64,000 nt of DNA from Streptomyces sp. NRRL S-350 (GCF_000719705.1 NZ_JOHO01000003.1:1-64000), one strand, 5' to 3'; positions 37,059 through 47,824 are shown, numbered from the stretch's first letter. The notes: generated from the sequence alone by a model not told the origin. Numbers and translations are program-made.

Positions 37059-37622
37059 GGTGGTCCGTCCTCCTACGTGGGTGGGGTGACTGCTGGGGGG
37101 TGCGGCGGGGCTCGGTACGGCCACCAGGTGGCGCGGCTGTCCGGTGGTGAGGGCGAGGCGTTCGCGGACGGCGGCCTCGGCCAGGGCGTGGCAGCGGCCG
37201 GCCAGGCGGGAGCGGCGGGACCGTTCGCCCTGCCCGCAGGGCTGACGGGACAGCCCGCGCAGTGCGGTGAGGTCCTCCGGCCCGGGCAGGTACCCGTCGG
37301 ACACCGCCTCCTCCAGCCGTTCCAGGTAGCCGCGGGCGCTGCCGGGCAGGGCGGAGCGGTAGCGTCCGAGGTCGGCGAGGAGGAAGGCGCGCAGCCGGCC
37401 GCCCTCCTGGACGGCCTCGTCGATCGCCTCGGTGAGGCGCAGCGCGTCCTGGACGTCCTCCGCCCACAGTTCGGCGCCGGGCCCGGCGAGCGCCGTCCGG
37501 TCGGGCCCCTGGAGGTGGACGGGGACGGCGGGGTGCAGGGCTTGGGCGAGGGCTCGGCGCAGCACGCGGACTTCGTCGGCGCTGAAGGCCATGCCGCCGC
37601 GCGATCCGTGTGGCGTAGGCAT
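36873..37622 (-). CDS. Hypothetical actinobacterial protein (249 aa, possible two-gene fusion)
   Basis: The N-terminal part (about 11-180) is helical: MAFSADEVRVLRRALAQAL, DVQDALRLTEAIDEAVQEGGRLRAFL, ARGYLERLEEAVSDGYLPGPEDL. It resembles a Streptomyces family of unknown function next to lysS. The last 61 residues are a separate Pro-rich module containing RMPTPAELFGRRPKP. An ATG with a strong aggagg site lies at 37058 exactly at the boundary, so the module is probably also made as its own protein. No stop separates them in this frame. The start at 37622 is uncertain (alternative ATG at 37592). Confidence 0.7.
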   Translation of the reverse strand: MPTPHGSRGGMAFSADEVRVLRRALAQALHPAVPVHLQGPDRTALAGPGAELWAEDVQDALRLTEAIDEAVQEGGRLRAFLLADLGRYRSALPGSARGYLERLEEAVSDGYLPGPEDLTALRGLSRQPCGQGERSRRSRLAGRCHALAEAAVRERLALTTGQPRHLVAVPSPAAPPSSHPTHVGGRTTMSSTDSRPEQPAEPSAAKTPPRPHRMPTPAELFGRRPKPPVHPAPPAEQTPDDLELATGTG

Positions 37623-37778
37623 GGGCTGACACTACGTGAGGAATATCCGATTTGTCGGTAACCTCGCGCCGACTTACCCACGGTCGGCCCGGCCGGCGGC
37701 GCCACCCGGCGGCGCGGCGGCCCCGCCGGTGCCCGGCCCCGGGAGCCGGCCCTTCGAGGGCTGGCTCCTGAGGGCTGC

Positions 37779-38564
<786 letters not shown>

Positions 38565-38610
38565 GGGGCGCTTTCTGCGAGTCGGGACGGGTCTGCGCTG
38601 GTCCTGACGG

Positions 38611-39579
38611 TCAGGCGCGCAGGTCCAGGCCGATGTCGAGGATCGGCGAGGAGTGCGTGAGCGCGCCCACGGCCAGGTAGTCGACACCAGTCTGGGCGAC
38701 CTCGCGCGCGTCGGCCAGGGTCAGTCCGCCGGAGGCCTCCAGCTTCGCCCGGCCGGCCACCAGGGAGACGGCCTCCTTCAGCTGCCCGACGGTGAAGTTG
38801 TCCAGCAGGATCAGGTCGGCCCCGGCCTCCAGCACCGGCGCGATCTGCTCCAGGCCGTCCACCTCGACCTCGACCGGCAGGTCCGGGTACGCGGCCCGGA
38901 CGGCCCGGAACGCCTCGGCCACGCCGCCGGCCGCGACCACGTGGTTGTCCTTCACCAGGGCGGCGTCGGACAGTGCCATCCGGTGGTTGGCGCCGCCGCC
39001 GCAGCGCACCGCGAACTTCTCCAGCGCGCGCAGGCCCGGGGTGGTCTTGCGGGTGTCCCGGACGACCGCGCCGGTGCCGTCCAGGGCGTCCGCCCAGGCG
39101 CGGGTCGCGGTGGCGATGCCGGACAGGTGGCAGAGCAGGTTGAGCGCGCTGCGCTCGGCGGTCAGCAGGTCGCGGGTGCGGGAGCGGACCGACAGCAGCA
39201 CCTGGCCGCCCTCCACCCGGTCGCCGTCCTCGACGTGCCGCTCGACCTCGAACTCCTCCTCGCAGACCAGCGAGAGGACCGCCTCGGCGACCCGCAGGCC
39301 GGCCACCACGCCCGCCTGCCGGGCGGTGAAGTCGGCGGTGGCGACGGCGTCGGCGGGCACGGTGGCCACCGAGGTGACGTCCTCGCCGCCGGCCAGGTCC
39401 TCGGCCAGCGCCAGGGTGGCGATGTCCTCGACCTCGACCGGGTCCAGCCCGGCCTGCTCCAGCAGTTCGGCCAGCTGCGGGTCCAGACCGGTCTCGTAGC
39501 CCTCGCCGTCCCCGCAGGCGCAGCCGTCGCCGCAGCCGCCCTGGTCGGCCAGGGGGAGTTCCTCGTGGGAGTGGGTCAT
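38611..39579 (-). CDS. nadC: Nicotinate-nucleotide pyrophosphorylase (quinolinate PRTase)
   Basis: Converts quinolinate and PRPP to nicotinate mononucleotide. 322 residues, about 35 longer at the N-terminus than usual because of a His/Cys/acidic start (QGGCGDGCACGDGEGYE) that could bind metal. Core motifs: RDTRKTTPGLRALEKFAVRCGG written in parts (DTRKTTPGLR, EKFAVRCGG), NHRMALSDAALVKDNH and LILLDNF. It starts 4 bp after the nadB stop. nadA is not in the window. Confidence 0.95.
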   Translation of the reverse strand: MTHSHEELPLADQGGCGDGCACGDGEGYETGLDPQLAELLEQAGLDPVEVEDIATLALAEDLAGGEDVTSVATVPADAVATADFTARQAGVVAGLRVAEAVLSLVCEEEFEVERHVEDGDRVEGGQVLLSVRSRTRDLLTAERSALNLLCHLSGIATATRAWADALDGTGAVVRDTRKTTPGLRALEKFAVRCGGGANHRMALSDAALVKDNHVVAAGGVAEAFRAVRAAYPDLPVEVEVDGLEQIAPVLEAGADLILLDNFTVGQLKEAVSLVAGRAKLEASGGLTLADAREVAQTGVDYLAVGALTHSSPILDIGLDLRA

Positions 39580-39583
39580 GGTT

Positions 39584-41254
39584 CTACTGCTCCTCAGGGG
39601 TGCTGACGGGACCGCCGGTGGCGGCGAGGGTGGTGATCAGGTGGCGCCGCCAGTGGGCGTCGTCGCGCTCGGGGAAGTCCTCGCGCCAGTGGCAGCCGCG
39701 GGTCTCCTCGCGCTGCGCGGCGGCCGCGACCAGCGCGGTGGCGACGAGCAGCAGGTTGGCGGCCTCCCAGGTCTCCACCCGGGGGTCGGCCGGCTTCTCC
39801 TCGGCGACGTGCGCGTACGCCTGCTCGGCCAGCAGGGCGAGCCCGGCGGCGGTGTCGGCCATCGAGGCGGCCGAGCGCAGCACGCCCGCGCCGCGCGACA
39901 CCAGCCGCTGGATCTCGGCGCGCGCCTCGGACGGCGGCAGCGGGACGGGGTGCGCGGCCCGCGCGGCGGCGACGTCCACGACGCGCTCGGGCAGCTCGCC
40001 GGACCGGTGCCGCCGGGCCAGGTCGGCGGCGATCCGCTCGGCGAAGACCAGGCCCTCCAGCAGCGAGTTGGAGGCCAGCCGGTTGGCGCCGTGCACCCCG
40101 GTGCAGGCGACCTCGCCGCAGGCGTACAGGCCGGGGACGCTGGTGCGGCCGTGCCGGTCGGTGCGGACGCCGCCGGAGGCGTGGTGCGCAGCCGGGGCGA
40201 CCGGGATCGGCTCGGTGACCGGGTCGATCCCGTGCGCGCGGCAGGAGGCGAGGATGGTCGGGAAGCGCTGCTCCCACATCGCGGCGCCGAAGTGCCGCCC
40301 GTCCAGGTACATGTGCTCGGCGTCCTGCTCCTGCATGCGCCGGGTGATCGCCTTGGCGACGATGTCGCGCGGGGCGAGTTCGGCCAGCTCGTGCTGCCCC
40401 ACCATGAAGCGCACGCCGTCGGCGTCCACCAGGTGGGCGCCCTCGCCGCGGACGGCCTCGGAGACCAGCGGTTGCTGGCCCTCGGCCTCCGGGCCGAGCC
40501 AGAGCACGGTCGGGTGGAACTGGACGAACTCCAGGTCGGTGACGGCCGCGCCGGCCCGCAGGGCGAGCGCCACGCCGTCGCCGGTGGAGACCGCCGGGTT
40601 GGTGGTGGCGGAGAAGACCTGGCCCATTCCGCCGGTGGCGAGCACCACCGCGCGGGCCCGGACGGCGCCGACGCCGTCGCGCTGGCCCTCGCCCATCACG
40701 TGCAGGGTGAGCCCGGCCGCGTGGCCGTCGGCGTCGGTGAGCAGGTCGAGCACGAGCGCGTGCTCGATCAGCTCGATCTCGGGGTCGGTGCGGACGGCCG
40801 CGACCAGGGCGCGCGATATCTCGGCACCGGTGGCGTCCCCGCCGGCGTGCGCGATCCGGCGGCGGTGGTGGCCGCCCTCCCGGGTCAGCAGGATCTCGCC
40901 GTCCTCGCCGCGGTCGAAGGCGGCGCCGACCGCGATCAGCCGGCGGACGGCGTCCGGGCCCTCGGTGACCAGGGTGCGCACGGCCTCCTCGTCACAGACC
41001 CCGGCGCCGGCCACCAGGGTGTCCTGCAGGTGCTGCTCGGGGGTGTCCCCGTCGGCCAGGGCGGCGGCGATGCCGCCCTGGGCCCAGCGGGTGGAGCCGT
41101 CGTCCAGCATCGCCTTGGTGACCACCAAGACCCGCAGGCCGGCCTTGCGGACGTTGAGTGCGACGGTGAGGCCGGCGACTCCGGAGCCGACCACGACCAC
41201 GTCCGTGGTGGCGGTCCAGCCGGGGGCCGGGGCGGTGAGGCGATGCGTGGACAT
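39584..41254 (-). CDS. nadB: L-aspartate oxidase
   Basis: FAD enzyme that oxidises aspartate to iminoaspartate for NAD synthesis. 556 residues: N-terminal FAD site VVVVGSGVAGLTVALNV, TRWAQGGIAAAL, HSGGDATG-like active loop (HAGGDATGAEI), EFVQFHPTVL, VRGEGAHLVD, and a C-terminal FAD segment (LYACGEVACTGVHGANRLASNSLLEGLVF, in parts). ATG at 41254 with aaggag upstream; 16 bp after panD. Confidence 0.96.
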   Translation of the reverse strand: MSTHRLTAPAPGWTATTDVVVVGSGVAGLTVALNVRKAGLRVLVVTKAMLDDGSTRWAQGGIAAALADGDTPEQHLQDTLVAGAGVCDEEAVRTLVTEGPDAVRRLIAVGAAFDRGEDGEILLTREGGHHRRRIAHAGGDATGAEISRALVAAVRTDPEIELIEHALVLDLLTDADGHAAGLTLHVMGEGQRDGVGAVRARAVVLATGGMGQVFSATTNPAVSTGDGVALALRAGAAVTDLEFVQFHPTVLWLGPEAEGQQPLVSEAVRGEGAHLVDADGVRFMVGQHELAELAPRDIVAKAITRRMQEQDAEHMYLDGRHFGAAMWEQRFPTILASCRAHGIDPVTEPIPVAPAAHHASGGVRTDRHGRTSVPGLYACGEVACTGVHGANRLASNSLLEGLVFAERIAADLARRHRSGELPERVVDVAAARAAHPVPLPPSEARAEIQRLVSRGAGVLRSAASMADTAAGLALLAEQAYAHVAEEKPADPRVETWEAANLLLVATALVAAAAQREETRGCHWREDFPERDDAHWRRHLITTLAATGGPVSTPEEQ

Positions 41255-41270
41255 GGCGTCAGTGGCTCCT

Positions 41271-41720
41271 TCAGCGCGCGGCGGCGGTGGCCGCGCCGTT
41301 GCCGCCACCGTACGCCGCGTCGCCGCGGAGCAGTCCGGTGCCCTCCTGGGCCTCGGCCGGGTCGCCGCCCAGGCCGGTGATCCGGTTCCGCTCGTCGACG
41401 AAGACGACCTTCGGCTCGTAGCCCTTGGCCTCGGCGGTGTCCATCTGCCCGTAGGCGATGATGATGACGAGGTCGCCGGGGTGGACCAGCCGGGCCGCGG
41501 CGCCGTTGATGCCGATCACGCCGGTGCCGCGCGGGCCGGCGATGGTGTAGGTCTCCAGCCGGGCGCCGTTGTTGATGTCGACGATGTGGACCAGCTCGCC
41601 GGGGAGCAGGTCGGCGGCGTCGAGCAGGTCCTCGTCCACGGTGACGGAACCGACGTAGTGCAGGTCGGCCTGGGTCACGGTGGCCCGGTGGATCTTGGAC
41701 TTGAGCATGGTGCGGAGCAT
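41271..41720 (-). CDS. panD: Aspartate 1-decarboxylase
   Basis: Pyruvoyl enzyme making beta-alanine for pantothenate. 149 residues; self-cleavage site Gly-Ser in [10 protein letters not shown], with K9 in [13 protein letters not shown] and the tetramer core [17 protein letters not shown]. The C-terminal about 30 residues ([16 protein letters not shown]) extend past the usual length. Ribosome site aggagg. Downstream of panC by about 140 bp. Confidence 0.97.
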   Translation of the reverse strand: MLRTMLKSKIHRATVTQADLHYVGSVTVDEDLLDAADLLPGELVHIVDINNGARLETYTIAGPRGTGVIGINGAAARLVHPGDLVIIIAYGQMDTAEAKGYEPKVVFVDERNRITGLGGDPAEAQEGTGLLRGDAAYGGGNGAATAAAR

Positions 41721-41792
41721 GGGGTCACGCCTCCTGTGAGTGCATGCCTGAAGGGGGTCCTGCTGCGGATCGGTGGGACGGTCTGTGTGCGA

Positions 41793-41825
41793 TCGGTGCG
41801 CTGGTCGGTGCGCTGGTCGGTGCGC
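41793..41825. repeat. 12-bp tandem repeat between panC and panD
   Basis: Nearly three copies of tcggtgcgctgg. The 137-bp gap has no gene. Confidence 0.85.
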
Positions 41826-41857
41826 GGCACGGGCCGGCGCGGGGACGGGCGAACCGG

Positions 41858-42763
41858 TCAGCGCACGATGATGCGGACGTTGTCGATCAGGCGGGTGGAG
41901 CCCACCTTCGCGGCGACGGCCAGCACCGCCTCGCCCTGGAAGTCGTCCGCCGCCTCGGTGAAGTCGTGCGGGTCGATCAGGGCGAGGTAGTCGGGGGTGA
42001 TGTCCTCGGCGGCGGCGAGGACGGCCGAGGCGGCCTCGCGGACGGCCTTCGGGCCCTGCGCGGCGGCGTCCCGGCCGGCGAACAGGGCCTTGGACAGGGT
42101 GAGGGCCCGCGCCCGCTCCTCCTCCGAGAGGAAGCGGTTGCGCGAGGACAGCGCCAGGCCGTCCTCCTCGCGGACGGTCGGCACGCCGACGACCTCGACG
42201 TCGAAGTCCAGGTCGGCGACCATCCGCTGGATGATCGCCAGCTGCTGGGCGTCCTTCTCGCCGAAGAGGGCGAAGTCCGGGTCGGTGATGTGCAGCAGCT
42301 TGGCGACCACCGTCAGCACGCCGTCGAAGTGGCCGGGGCGGGTGGCGCCCTCGAAGCGCTCGCCCATCGGGCCGGCCGTCATGCGCACCTGGGGCTCGCC
42401 GTTCGGGTAGACCTCCTCGACGGACGGCGCGAAGACCACGTCGGCGCCGTTCTCCTCGGCCAGCTTCACGTCCGCGTCCAGGGTGCGCGGGTAGCGGTCC
42501 AGGTCCTCGGCCGGGCCGAACTGCAGCGGGTTGACGAAGACCGTCACCGCGACCCGGCCCTCCGGGCCGACCTGCTTGCGGGCGGCCCGGATCAGCGCGG
42601 CATGGCCCTCGTGCAGCGCGCCCATGGTCATCACGACGGCGTTGTCCACCGGCCGCTCGTCCGGCCAGAACGCGGCCTCGAAGTCGTCCACGGTGCGGGT
42701 GACGACGGCCCGGTGGACCTTCGGGGTCCGCTGGGCCTTGCTCGGCTGCTTTCCGCGTGCCAT
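41858..42763 (-). CDS. panC: Pantothenate synthetase
   Basis: Joins pantoate and beta-alanine using ATP. 301 residues: [14 protein letters not shown] (HIGH-like), [45 protein letters not shown] and [11 protein letters not shown] (KMSKS-like). About 18 extra N-terminal residues. ATG directly abuts the stop of the DUF2520 gene, so the two are co-expressed. Confidence 0.97.
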   Translation of the reverse strand: MARGKQPSKAQRTPKVHRAVVTRTVDDFEAAFWPDERPVDNAVVMTMGALHEGHAALIRAARKQVGPEGRVAVTVFVNPLQFGPAEDLDRYPRTLDADVKLAEENGADVVFAPSVEEVYPNGEPQVRMTAGPMGERFEGATRPGHFDGVLTVVAKLLHITDPDFALFGEKDAQQLAIIQRMVADLDFDVEVVGVPTVREEDGLALSSRNRFLSEEERARALTLSKALFAGRDAAAQGPKAVREAASAVLAAAEDITPDYLALIDPHDFTEAADDFQGEAVLAVAAKVGSTRLIDNVRIIVR

Positions 42764-43735
42764 CTAGCGCTTCTCCTCGTTCAGTACGTCCAGCAGCGCC
42801 GCCGCCGACGTTTCGTCGATCGTCCCGTTGGCGAGCGCCCGCTGCGCGGTGGCCCGGGCCATCGCCCGGTAGGCCGCCGGGATGTCGGGGGACACCGTAC
42901 TGAGCTGCGCCAAGTGGCGCCGCACGGTGCCCGCGTCGCCCCGGGCGACCGGGCCGGTGAGCGCCGCGTCGCCGGAGCGCAGGCTGTTGTCCAGGGCGGC
43001 GCCCAGCAGCGGGCCGAGCATCCGGCCGGGCTCGGCGACGCCCGCCGTGCGCAGCAGCTCCATCGCCTGGGAGACCAGGGTGACCAGGTGGTTCGCGCCG
43101 TGCGCGAGGGCGGTGTGGTAGAGCGGGCGGACCTCCTCGGGCACCCACTCGGGCTCGCCGCCCATCTCCACGACCAGCGCCTCGGCGACCGGCCGCAGCT
43201 CCTCGGGGGCGGTCACGCCGAACGGGCAGCCGGCCAGCCGGGCCAGGTCGACCGAGGTGCCGGTGAAGGTCATCGCCGGGTGGAGGGCCAGCGGCAGCGC
43301 CCCGGCCCGGGTGGCGGGATCCAGGACGGCGACGCCGTGCGCGCCGGAGGTGTGCGCGACCAGCTGGCCGGGGCGGACGGCGCCGGTGGCGGCCAGCCCG
43401 GCGACCAGGTCGGCCAGCGCGTCGTCGGGAACGGTCAGCAGGACGAGGTCGGCGGCGGCCAGCACCTGGGGCGGGGTGACGATCCGCACCCCCGGCAGCA
43501 GCGCCTCGGCGCGCCGGCGGGAGGTGGCGGAGACCCCGGAGGCGGCGACCACGGTGTGCCCCGCGAGCTGCAGGGCGGCGCCCAGCGCGGGGCCGACCCG
43601 GCCGGTGCCCACCACGCCGACGGCGAGCCGGGCCGGCCGGGCGGCGGGGTCGCCGAGGTCTCCGAAGGCGGCGTCGCCGAGGCCGTCGGCGAGCGGGGCG
43701 AACTCGCCGGAGCCGGCGAAGTCGGACGGATCCAC
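42764..43735 (-). CDS. Rossmann-like / DUF2520 protein
   Basis: 323 residues. Acidic N-terminus, Rossmann domain ([18 protein letters not shown]) and C-terminal helical DUF2520 domain ([45 protein letters not shown] in parts). Related in form to NADP-dependent ketopantoate and pyrroline-carboxylate reductases. The same gene lies directly before panC and panD in mycobacteria (Rv3603c-like, from memory), suggesting a role in pantothenate/CoA supply, perhaps as a reductase; unproven. GTG start at 43735, first gene of the operon. A TACACT -10-like element lies at 43799-43804. Confidence 0.88.
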   Translation of the reverse strand: MDPSDFAGSGEFAPLADGLGDAAFGDLGDPAARPARLAVGVVGTGRVGPALGAALQLAGHTVVAASGVSATSRRRAEALLPGVRIVTPPQVLAAADLVLLTVPDDALADLVAGLAATGAVRPGQLVAHTSGAHGVAVLDPATRAGALPLALHPAMTFTGTSVDLARLAGCPFGVTAPEELRPVAEALVVEMGGEPEWVPEEVRPLYHTALAHGANHLVTLVSQAMELLRTAGVAEPGRMLGPLLGAALDNSLRSGDAALTGPVARGDAGTVRRHLAQLSTVSPDIPAAYRAMARATAQRALANGTIDETSAAALLDVLNEEKR

Positions 43736-43825
43736 GCATCCACCCTTGTCCTGAATGACCGTTCCGGTCCCTCTGCGGGTACCGGACGTACCGCCCCAGT
43801 GTACGGGCGCCCCCGTCCGGTGGCC

Positions 43826-44515
43826 CTAGTCGGTGGCCCCGGCCCGGATCAGCCCGGCCTCGTACGCCAGCACCACGGCCTGGACCCGGTCGCGCAGGTT
43901 GAGCTTGGCCAGGATCCGGCCGACGTGGGTCTTCACGGTCGCCTCGGAGAGGACCAGCCGGGCCGCGATCTCGCCGTTCGACAGGCCCTGGGCGACCAGC
44001 AGGAACACCTCCCGCTCGCGCTCGGTGAGCGGGCCGAGGGCGTCCGAGCCGGGCGCGCTGTGGGGCGTGGGCAGCACCTCGGCGAAGCGGTCGATCATCC
44101 GGCGGGTGGTGGTCGGGGCGACGACCGCGTCCCCGCCGTGCACCGCGCGGATCGCGGCCACCAGCTCGGTCGGCGGGACGTCCTTGAGCAGGAAGCCGCT
44201 GGCCCCGGCCTTCAGCGCGGCGAAGGCGTACTCGTCCAGGTCGAAGGTGGTGAGGATGAGCACGTGCGGGGCGCCCGGCAGCGGGCTGCCGTCCTCGGCC
44301 AGGCAGATCCGGCGGGTCGCCTGGACGCCGTCCAGGCGGGGCATCCGGACGTCCATCAGGATCACGTCCACCGCGGTGTGCCGCAGCAGCTCCAGGGCCT
44401 GCGCGCCGTCGCCCGCCTCGGCGGCGATCTCGATGTCCCCCTGGGACTGCAGGATCATCCGGAACCCGGTGCGCAGCAGTTCCTGGTCGTCGACGAGCAT
44501 CACGCGGATGGTCAA
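43826..44515 (-). CDS. NarL/LuxR-type response regulator
   Basis: 229 residues. Receiver with D10/D11 in [10 protein letters not shown], phospho-Asp in [14 protein letters not shown] and Lys in [10 protein letters not shown]-terminal LuxR HTH has [25 protein letters not shown] and [12 protein letters not shown]. Appears intact. Its partner kinase gene immediately upstream is broken, so this regulator may be orphaned or activated by other donors. Confidence 0.95.
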   Translation of the reverse strand: MTIRVMLVDDQELLRTGFRMILQSQGDIEIAAEAGDGAQALELLRHTAVDVILMDVRMPRLDGVQATRRICLAEDGSPLPGAPHVLILTTFDLDEYAFAALKAGASGFLLKDVPPTELVAAIRAVHGGDAVVAPTTTRRMIDRFAEVLPTPHSAPGSDALGPLTEREREVFLLVAQGLSNGEIAARLVLSEATVKTHVGRILAKLNLRDRVQAVVLAYEAGLIRAGATD

Positions 44516-44549
44516 GGTGGGCTCCTAGGCAGAGGGGAAGCGGGCGGGG

Positions 44550-45454
44550 CTAGTGGGCCGCCTTGAGCGGGAGGACGGCGCGGATCCGGAAGCCGCCGCC
44601 GGGGCGGGGGCCCACGTCGAGGCTGCCGCTGACCATGCCGACCCGCTCGCGCATGCCGCGGAGGTGCGGAGCACGCCGAGCAGGCGGCGCATCTCGACCA
44701 GCGCCTGGCGGCCGGTGGAGGCGATCGTGCCGAGCGCCTCCTTGGCCTGCTGGGGCGAGTTGTCGAGGACGTACGCGGCGCCGTCGGCTTGGACGATCAT
44801 CACCGAGACGTTGTGGGCGACGACGTCGTGCAGTTCGCGGGCGATCCGGGCGCGTTCGGCGGCGACCGCGACCTTGGCCTGGGCGTCCCGTTCGCGCTCC
44901 AGCCGGGCCGCGCGGTCCTCCAGCTCGGTCAGGTAGGCGCGGCGCACCCTCGTCAGCCGGCCCCACGCCCAGCACAGGATGAACGGCGTGCTCATCAGCA
45001 GCATGATCGCCGCCGACTCGCCGGCGCCGTACGGGTGGGAGGCGTAGTGCCCGTCGCCGATGTCGACCGTCTTCATCGGGTGCATCTGCCAGAACACCAG
45101 CGGCCCGGCGGACAGGCCGACGGTCAGTGCCAGCCGGGAGGTCCACTTCTGGCCGAAGGCGGCGCCGGTGTAGGCGAAGACCAGGTAGGCGATCGAGGAG
45201 CCGCCCGGTTCGACGTCGGCGAGCACCTGGCTGACGCCGAGGCCGATGGCGGCGGCCACGGTCACGTCGGGGTGGCGCCGGCGGAAGACCATCAGCGCGG
45301 GCAGCATCAGTGCGACCAGGAGGTCCGCGGAGAAGCGCCAGCCGTCGTCGGGGAGGTTGTCGTTCGGCAGCAGGCCGATGACGAGCACGATCGCCGCCCA
45401 GGCGGAGTCGACCACCATGGGGTGACGGCGGAGCCAGGCGTTGAGTCGATGCAC
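44550..45454 (-). pseudogene. Sensor histidine kinase with ATPase domain deleted and frameshift
   Basis: The N-terminal part has about five membrane helices (residues 15-165) and a HisKA_3 dimerisation helix with phospho-acceptor His in [18 protein letters not shown]. After MRRLLGVLR the frame changes at 44658-44671. In the other frame the extreme C-terminus of the kinase follows: [19 protein letters not shown], then GGGFRIRAVLPLKAAH. The whole N-box/G1 ATP-binding region (roughly 110-130 codons, family knowledge) is missing. Two gcggag copies flank the junction, suggesting microhomology deletion. Read in the original frame the ORF runs on to 44525. GTG start at 45454. Confidence 0.85.
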
Positions 45455-45569
45455 GTGTCCAGCGTAGGCAGTCGCTCCGCGTGTCCAGGTCCGCCGGTAG
45501 GGCGATCCGTCCTACTCCGTAGGTCGGAGAAGCCCCGGCTCCGATTGGAAGGGGTCTCCCGCGGCCCGG

Positions 45570-45575
45570 TAGCGT
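45570..45575 (+). promoter_or_regulatory. -10-like box of the methyltransferase gene
   Basis: TAGCGT lies 8 nt before the ATG at 45584; no ribosome site is seen. Probable leaderless start. Confidence 0.45.
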
Positions 45576-45583
45576 CGCGCCCC

Positions 45584-46648
45584 ATGACTTGGATGCGGTG
45601 GGCGCCCGCCATGGAACAGGCCCTGTACGACCCCGACCGGGGGTTCTACCGCAGGCCGGAGGGTCCCGCCGGTCACTTCCGCACGTCCGTGCACGCCTCC
45701 CCGAGGTTCGCCCGTGCGGTGGCCCGGCTGCTGCTGGAGGTTGACGAAGCCCTCGGTCGTCCGGAGGAGCTGGCCCTGGTCGACGTCGGGGCCGGACGGG
45801 GCGAACTGCTCGCCGGGGTGGTCGCCGAACTGTCGGGGGAGGCCGCCGGGGGGCTGCCCGGCGGCGCGCGCGGCGCCGGGCGCGGTGACGTGCTGTCGCG
45901 GCTGCGCCCGTACGGCGTGGAGATCGCGGACCGTCCCGCCGGACTGCCGTCCACAGCCCTGTGGACGGACGAACTGCCGCGCGGCCTGACCGGGCTGCTG
46001 TTCGCCAACGAGTGGCTGGACAACGTGCCGCTGGACGCCGGCGAGGTCGACGCCGACGGGGTGCTGCGCTACGTCGAGGTGGACACCGCGACCGGCGGGC
46101 AGCGCCTCGGCGAACCGGTCTCGGCGGCCGACGCGGCCTGGGCCGAGCGCTGGTGGCCGGTCGACGGACCCGGGGCGGTGGTGGAGTTCGGCGGCCCCCG
46201 GGACGCGGCCTGGGCGCGGGCCGTCACCGGGCTGGAACGCGGACTGGCCGTCGCCGTCGACTACGGGCACACGGCCGGGCGGCGCCCGCCCTTCGGTACC
46301 CACACCGGCTTCCGGGACGGCCGGGAGGTGGCCCCCCTGCCGGACGGCTCCTGCGACATCACCGCGCACGTCGCCCTGGACTCCGCCGCCGTGCCCGGTC
46401 TCCACAGCCTGTGGACGACCCAGCGGGAGGCGCTGCGCGCGCTCGGCGTCAGCGGCGGGCGGCCGCCGCTCGCACTCGCCTCCACCGACCCGGCGGGCTA
46501 CCTGCGGGCGCTGGGCGGCGCGGGGGAGGGCGCCGAACTGACCGACCCGGGCGGCCTGGGCGGCTTCGGGTGGCTGGTGCAGACCGTCCGCATGCCGGTA
46601 CCGGCGAGCTTGGAGCCCCTGCCGGGATGGCAGACTCTGGGGGCATGA
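45584..46648 (+). CDS. MidA/NDUFAF7-type SAM-dependent methyltransferase
   Basis: 354 residues of the PF02636 (COG1565) family. N-terminal [15 protein letters not shown] and [24 protein letters not shown] motif [28 protein letters not shown] (family acidic loop) and [10 protein letters not shown]. Mitochondrial NDUFAF7 dimethylates an Arg of complex I subunit NDUFS2 (NuoD family). Here the downstream gene, overlapping by 4 bp (ATGA), encodes a NuoD homologue, giving a direct candidate substrate. Substrate assignment is inference; family is clear. Confidence 0.88.
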   Translation: MTWMRWAPAMEQALYDPDRGFYRRPEGPAGHFRTSVHASPRFARAVARLLLEVDEALGRPEELALVDVGAGRGELLAGVVAELSGEAAGGLPGGARGAGRGDVLSRLRPYGVEIADRPAGLPSTALWTDELPRGLTGLLFANEWLDNVPLDAGEVDADGVLRYVEVDTATGGQRLGEPVSAADAAWAERWWPVDGPGAVVEFGGPRDAAWARAVTGLERGLAVAVDYGHTAGRRPPFGTHTGFRDGREVAPLPDGSCDITAHVALDSAAVPGLHSLWTTQREALRALGVSGGRPPLALASTDPAGYLRALGGAGEGAELTDPGGLGGFGWLVQTVRMPVPASLEPLPGWQTLGA

Positions 46649-47814
46649 GGGAGACCACGGTCGGCATCGGGGCGGGAGCCGAGAACTTCACCGGCGAGGC
46701 GGGCACCACCGACATGGTGCTCAACATCGGCCCGCAGCACCCGGCCACGCACGGCGTGCTGCGCCTGCGCCTGCTGCTCGACGGCGAGCGCATCGTCACC
46801 GCCGAGCCGGTGATCGGCTACATGCACCGGGGCGCGGAGAAGCTGTTCGAGGCCCGCGACTACCGGCAGATCATCATGCTGGCCAACCGGCACGACTGGC
46901 TCTCCGCCTTCTCCAACGAACTCGGCGTCGTCCTCGCCGTCGAGCGGATGCTCGGCATGGAGGTCCCCGAGCGGGCGGTGTGGGTCCGCACCCTGCTCGC
47001 CGAACTCAACCGGGTGCTCAACCACCTCATGTTCCTCGGCTCGTACCCGCTCGAACTCGGCGGCATCACCCCCGTCTTCCACGCCTTCAACAGCCGCGAA
47101 GACCTCCAGCACGTCCTCGAAGAGGCCTCCGGCGGCCGGATGCACTACATGTTCAACCGCGTCGGCGGTCTGAAGGAGGACCTGCCGGCCGGCTGGCTCG
47201 GCCGGGTCCGCACCGCCGTCGCCGCCGTCCGCTCCCAGCTGCCGGTCTTCGAGGACCTCGTCCTCGGCAACGAGATCTTCCGCGCCCGCACCGCCGGCGT
47301 CGGCGTCCTCACCAGGGACCAGGCCCAGGCCTACGGCGTCAGCGGCCCCATCGCCCGGGCCAGCGGCCTCGACTTCGACCTGCGCCGGGACGAGCCCTAC
47401 CTCGCGTACGACTCCGAGGAACTGCGGCAGGTGCTCACCGTCGTCACCCGCGACGAAGGCGACTGCCTCGCCCGCTTCGAATGCCTGCTGGAGCAGACCG
47501 CCAACTCGCTGGACCTCGCCGACGCCTGCCTCGACAAGCTCGCCACCCTCCCGGCGGGCCCCGTCAACCAGCGGCTGCCCAAGGTGCTCAAGGCACCCGA
47601 GGGCAGCACCTACACGTGGACCGAGAACCCGCTCGGCATCAACGGCTACTACCTGGTCTCGCGCGGCGACAAGACGCCGTGGCGGCTCAAGCTGCGCTCG
47701 GCGTCCTTCAACAACGTCCAGGCGCTGACCGAACTGCTGCCGGGCACGCTGGTTGCGGACATGGTGGCGATCCTGGGGTCGATGTTCTTCGTGGTCGGCG
47801 ACATCGACAAGTAG
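46645..47814 (+). CDS. Stand-alone NuoD-like protein (complex I 49-kDa family)
   Basis: 389 residues, complete NuoD fold: [51 protein letters not shown], and the C-terminal [16 protein letters not shown]62 of MHRGAEK aligns with NDUFS2 Arg85 (26 residues after the HG His, as in the bovine protein). H36 is kept, but the quinone-site Tyr 49 residues further on is Trp (W85, in NRHDWLSAF). No other nuo genes are nearby, so this is probably a second copy (NuoD2-like) outside the main operon. Coupled to the upstream methyltransferase. Confidence 0.9.
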   Translation: MRETTVGIGAGAENFTGEAGTTDMVLNIGPQHPATHGVLRLRLLLDGERIVTAEPVIGYMHRGAEKLFEARDYRQIIMLANRHDWLSAFSNELGVVLAVERMLGMEVPERAVWVRTLLAELNRVLNHLMFLGSYPLELGGITPVFHAFNSREDLQHVLEEASGGRMHYMFNRVGGLKEDLPAGWLGRVRTAVAAVRSQLPVFEDLVLGNEIFRARTAGVGVLTRDQAQAYGVSGPIARASGLDFDLRRDEPYLAYDSEELRQVLTVVTRDEGDCLARFECLLEQTANSLDLADACLDKLATLPAGPVNQRLPKVLKAPEGSTYTWTENPLGINGYYLVSRGDKTPWRLKLRSASFNNVQALTELLPGTLVADMVAILGSMFFVVGDIDK

Positions 47815-47824
47815 CCCGACGAGC

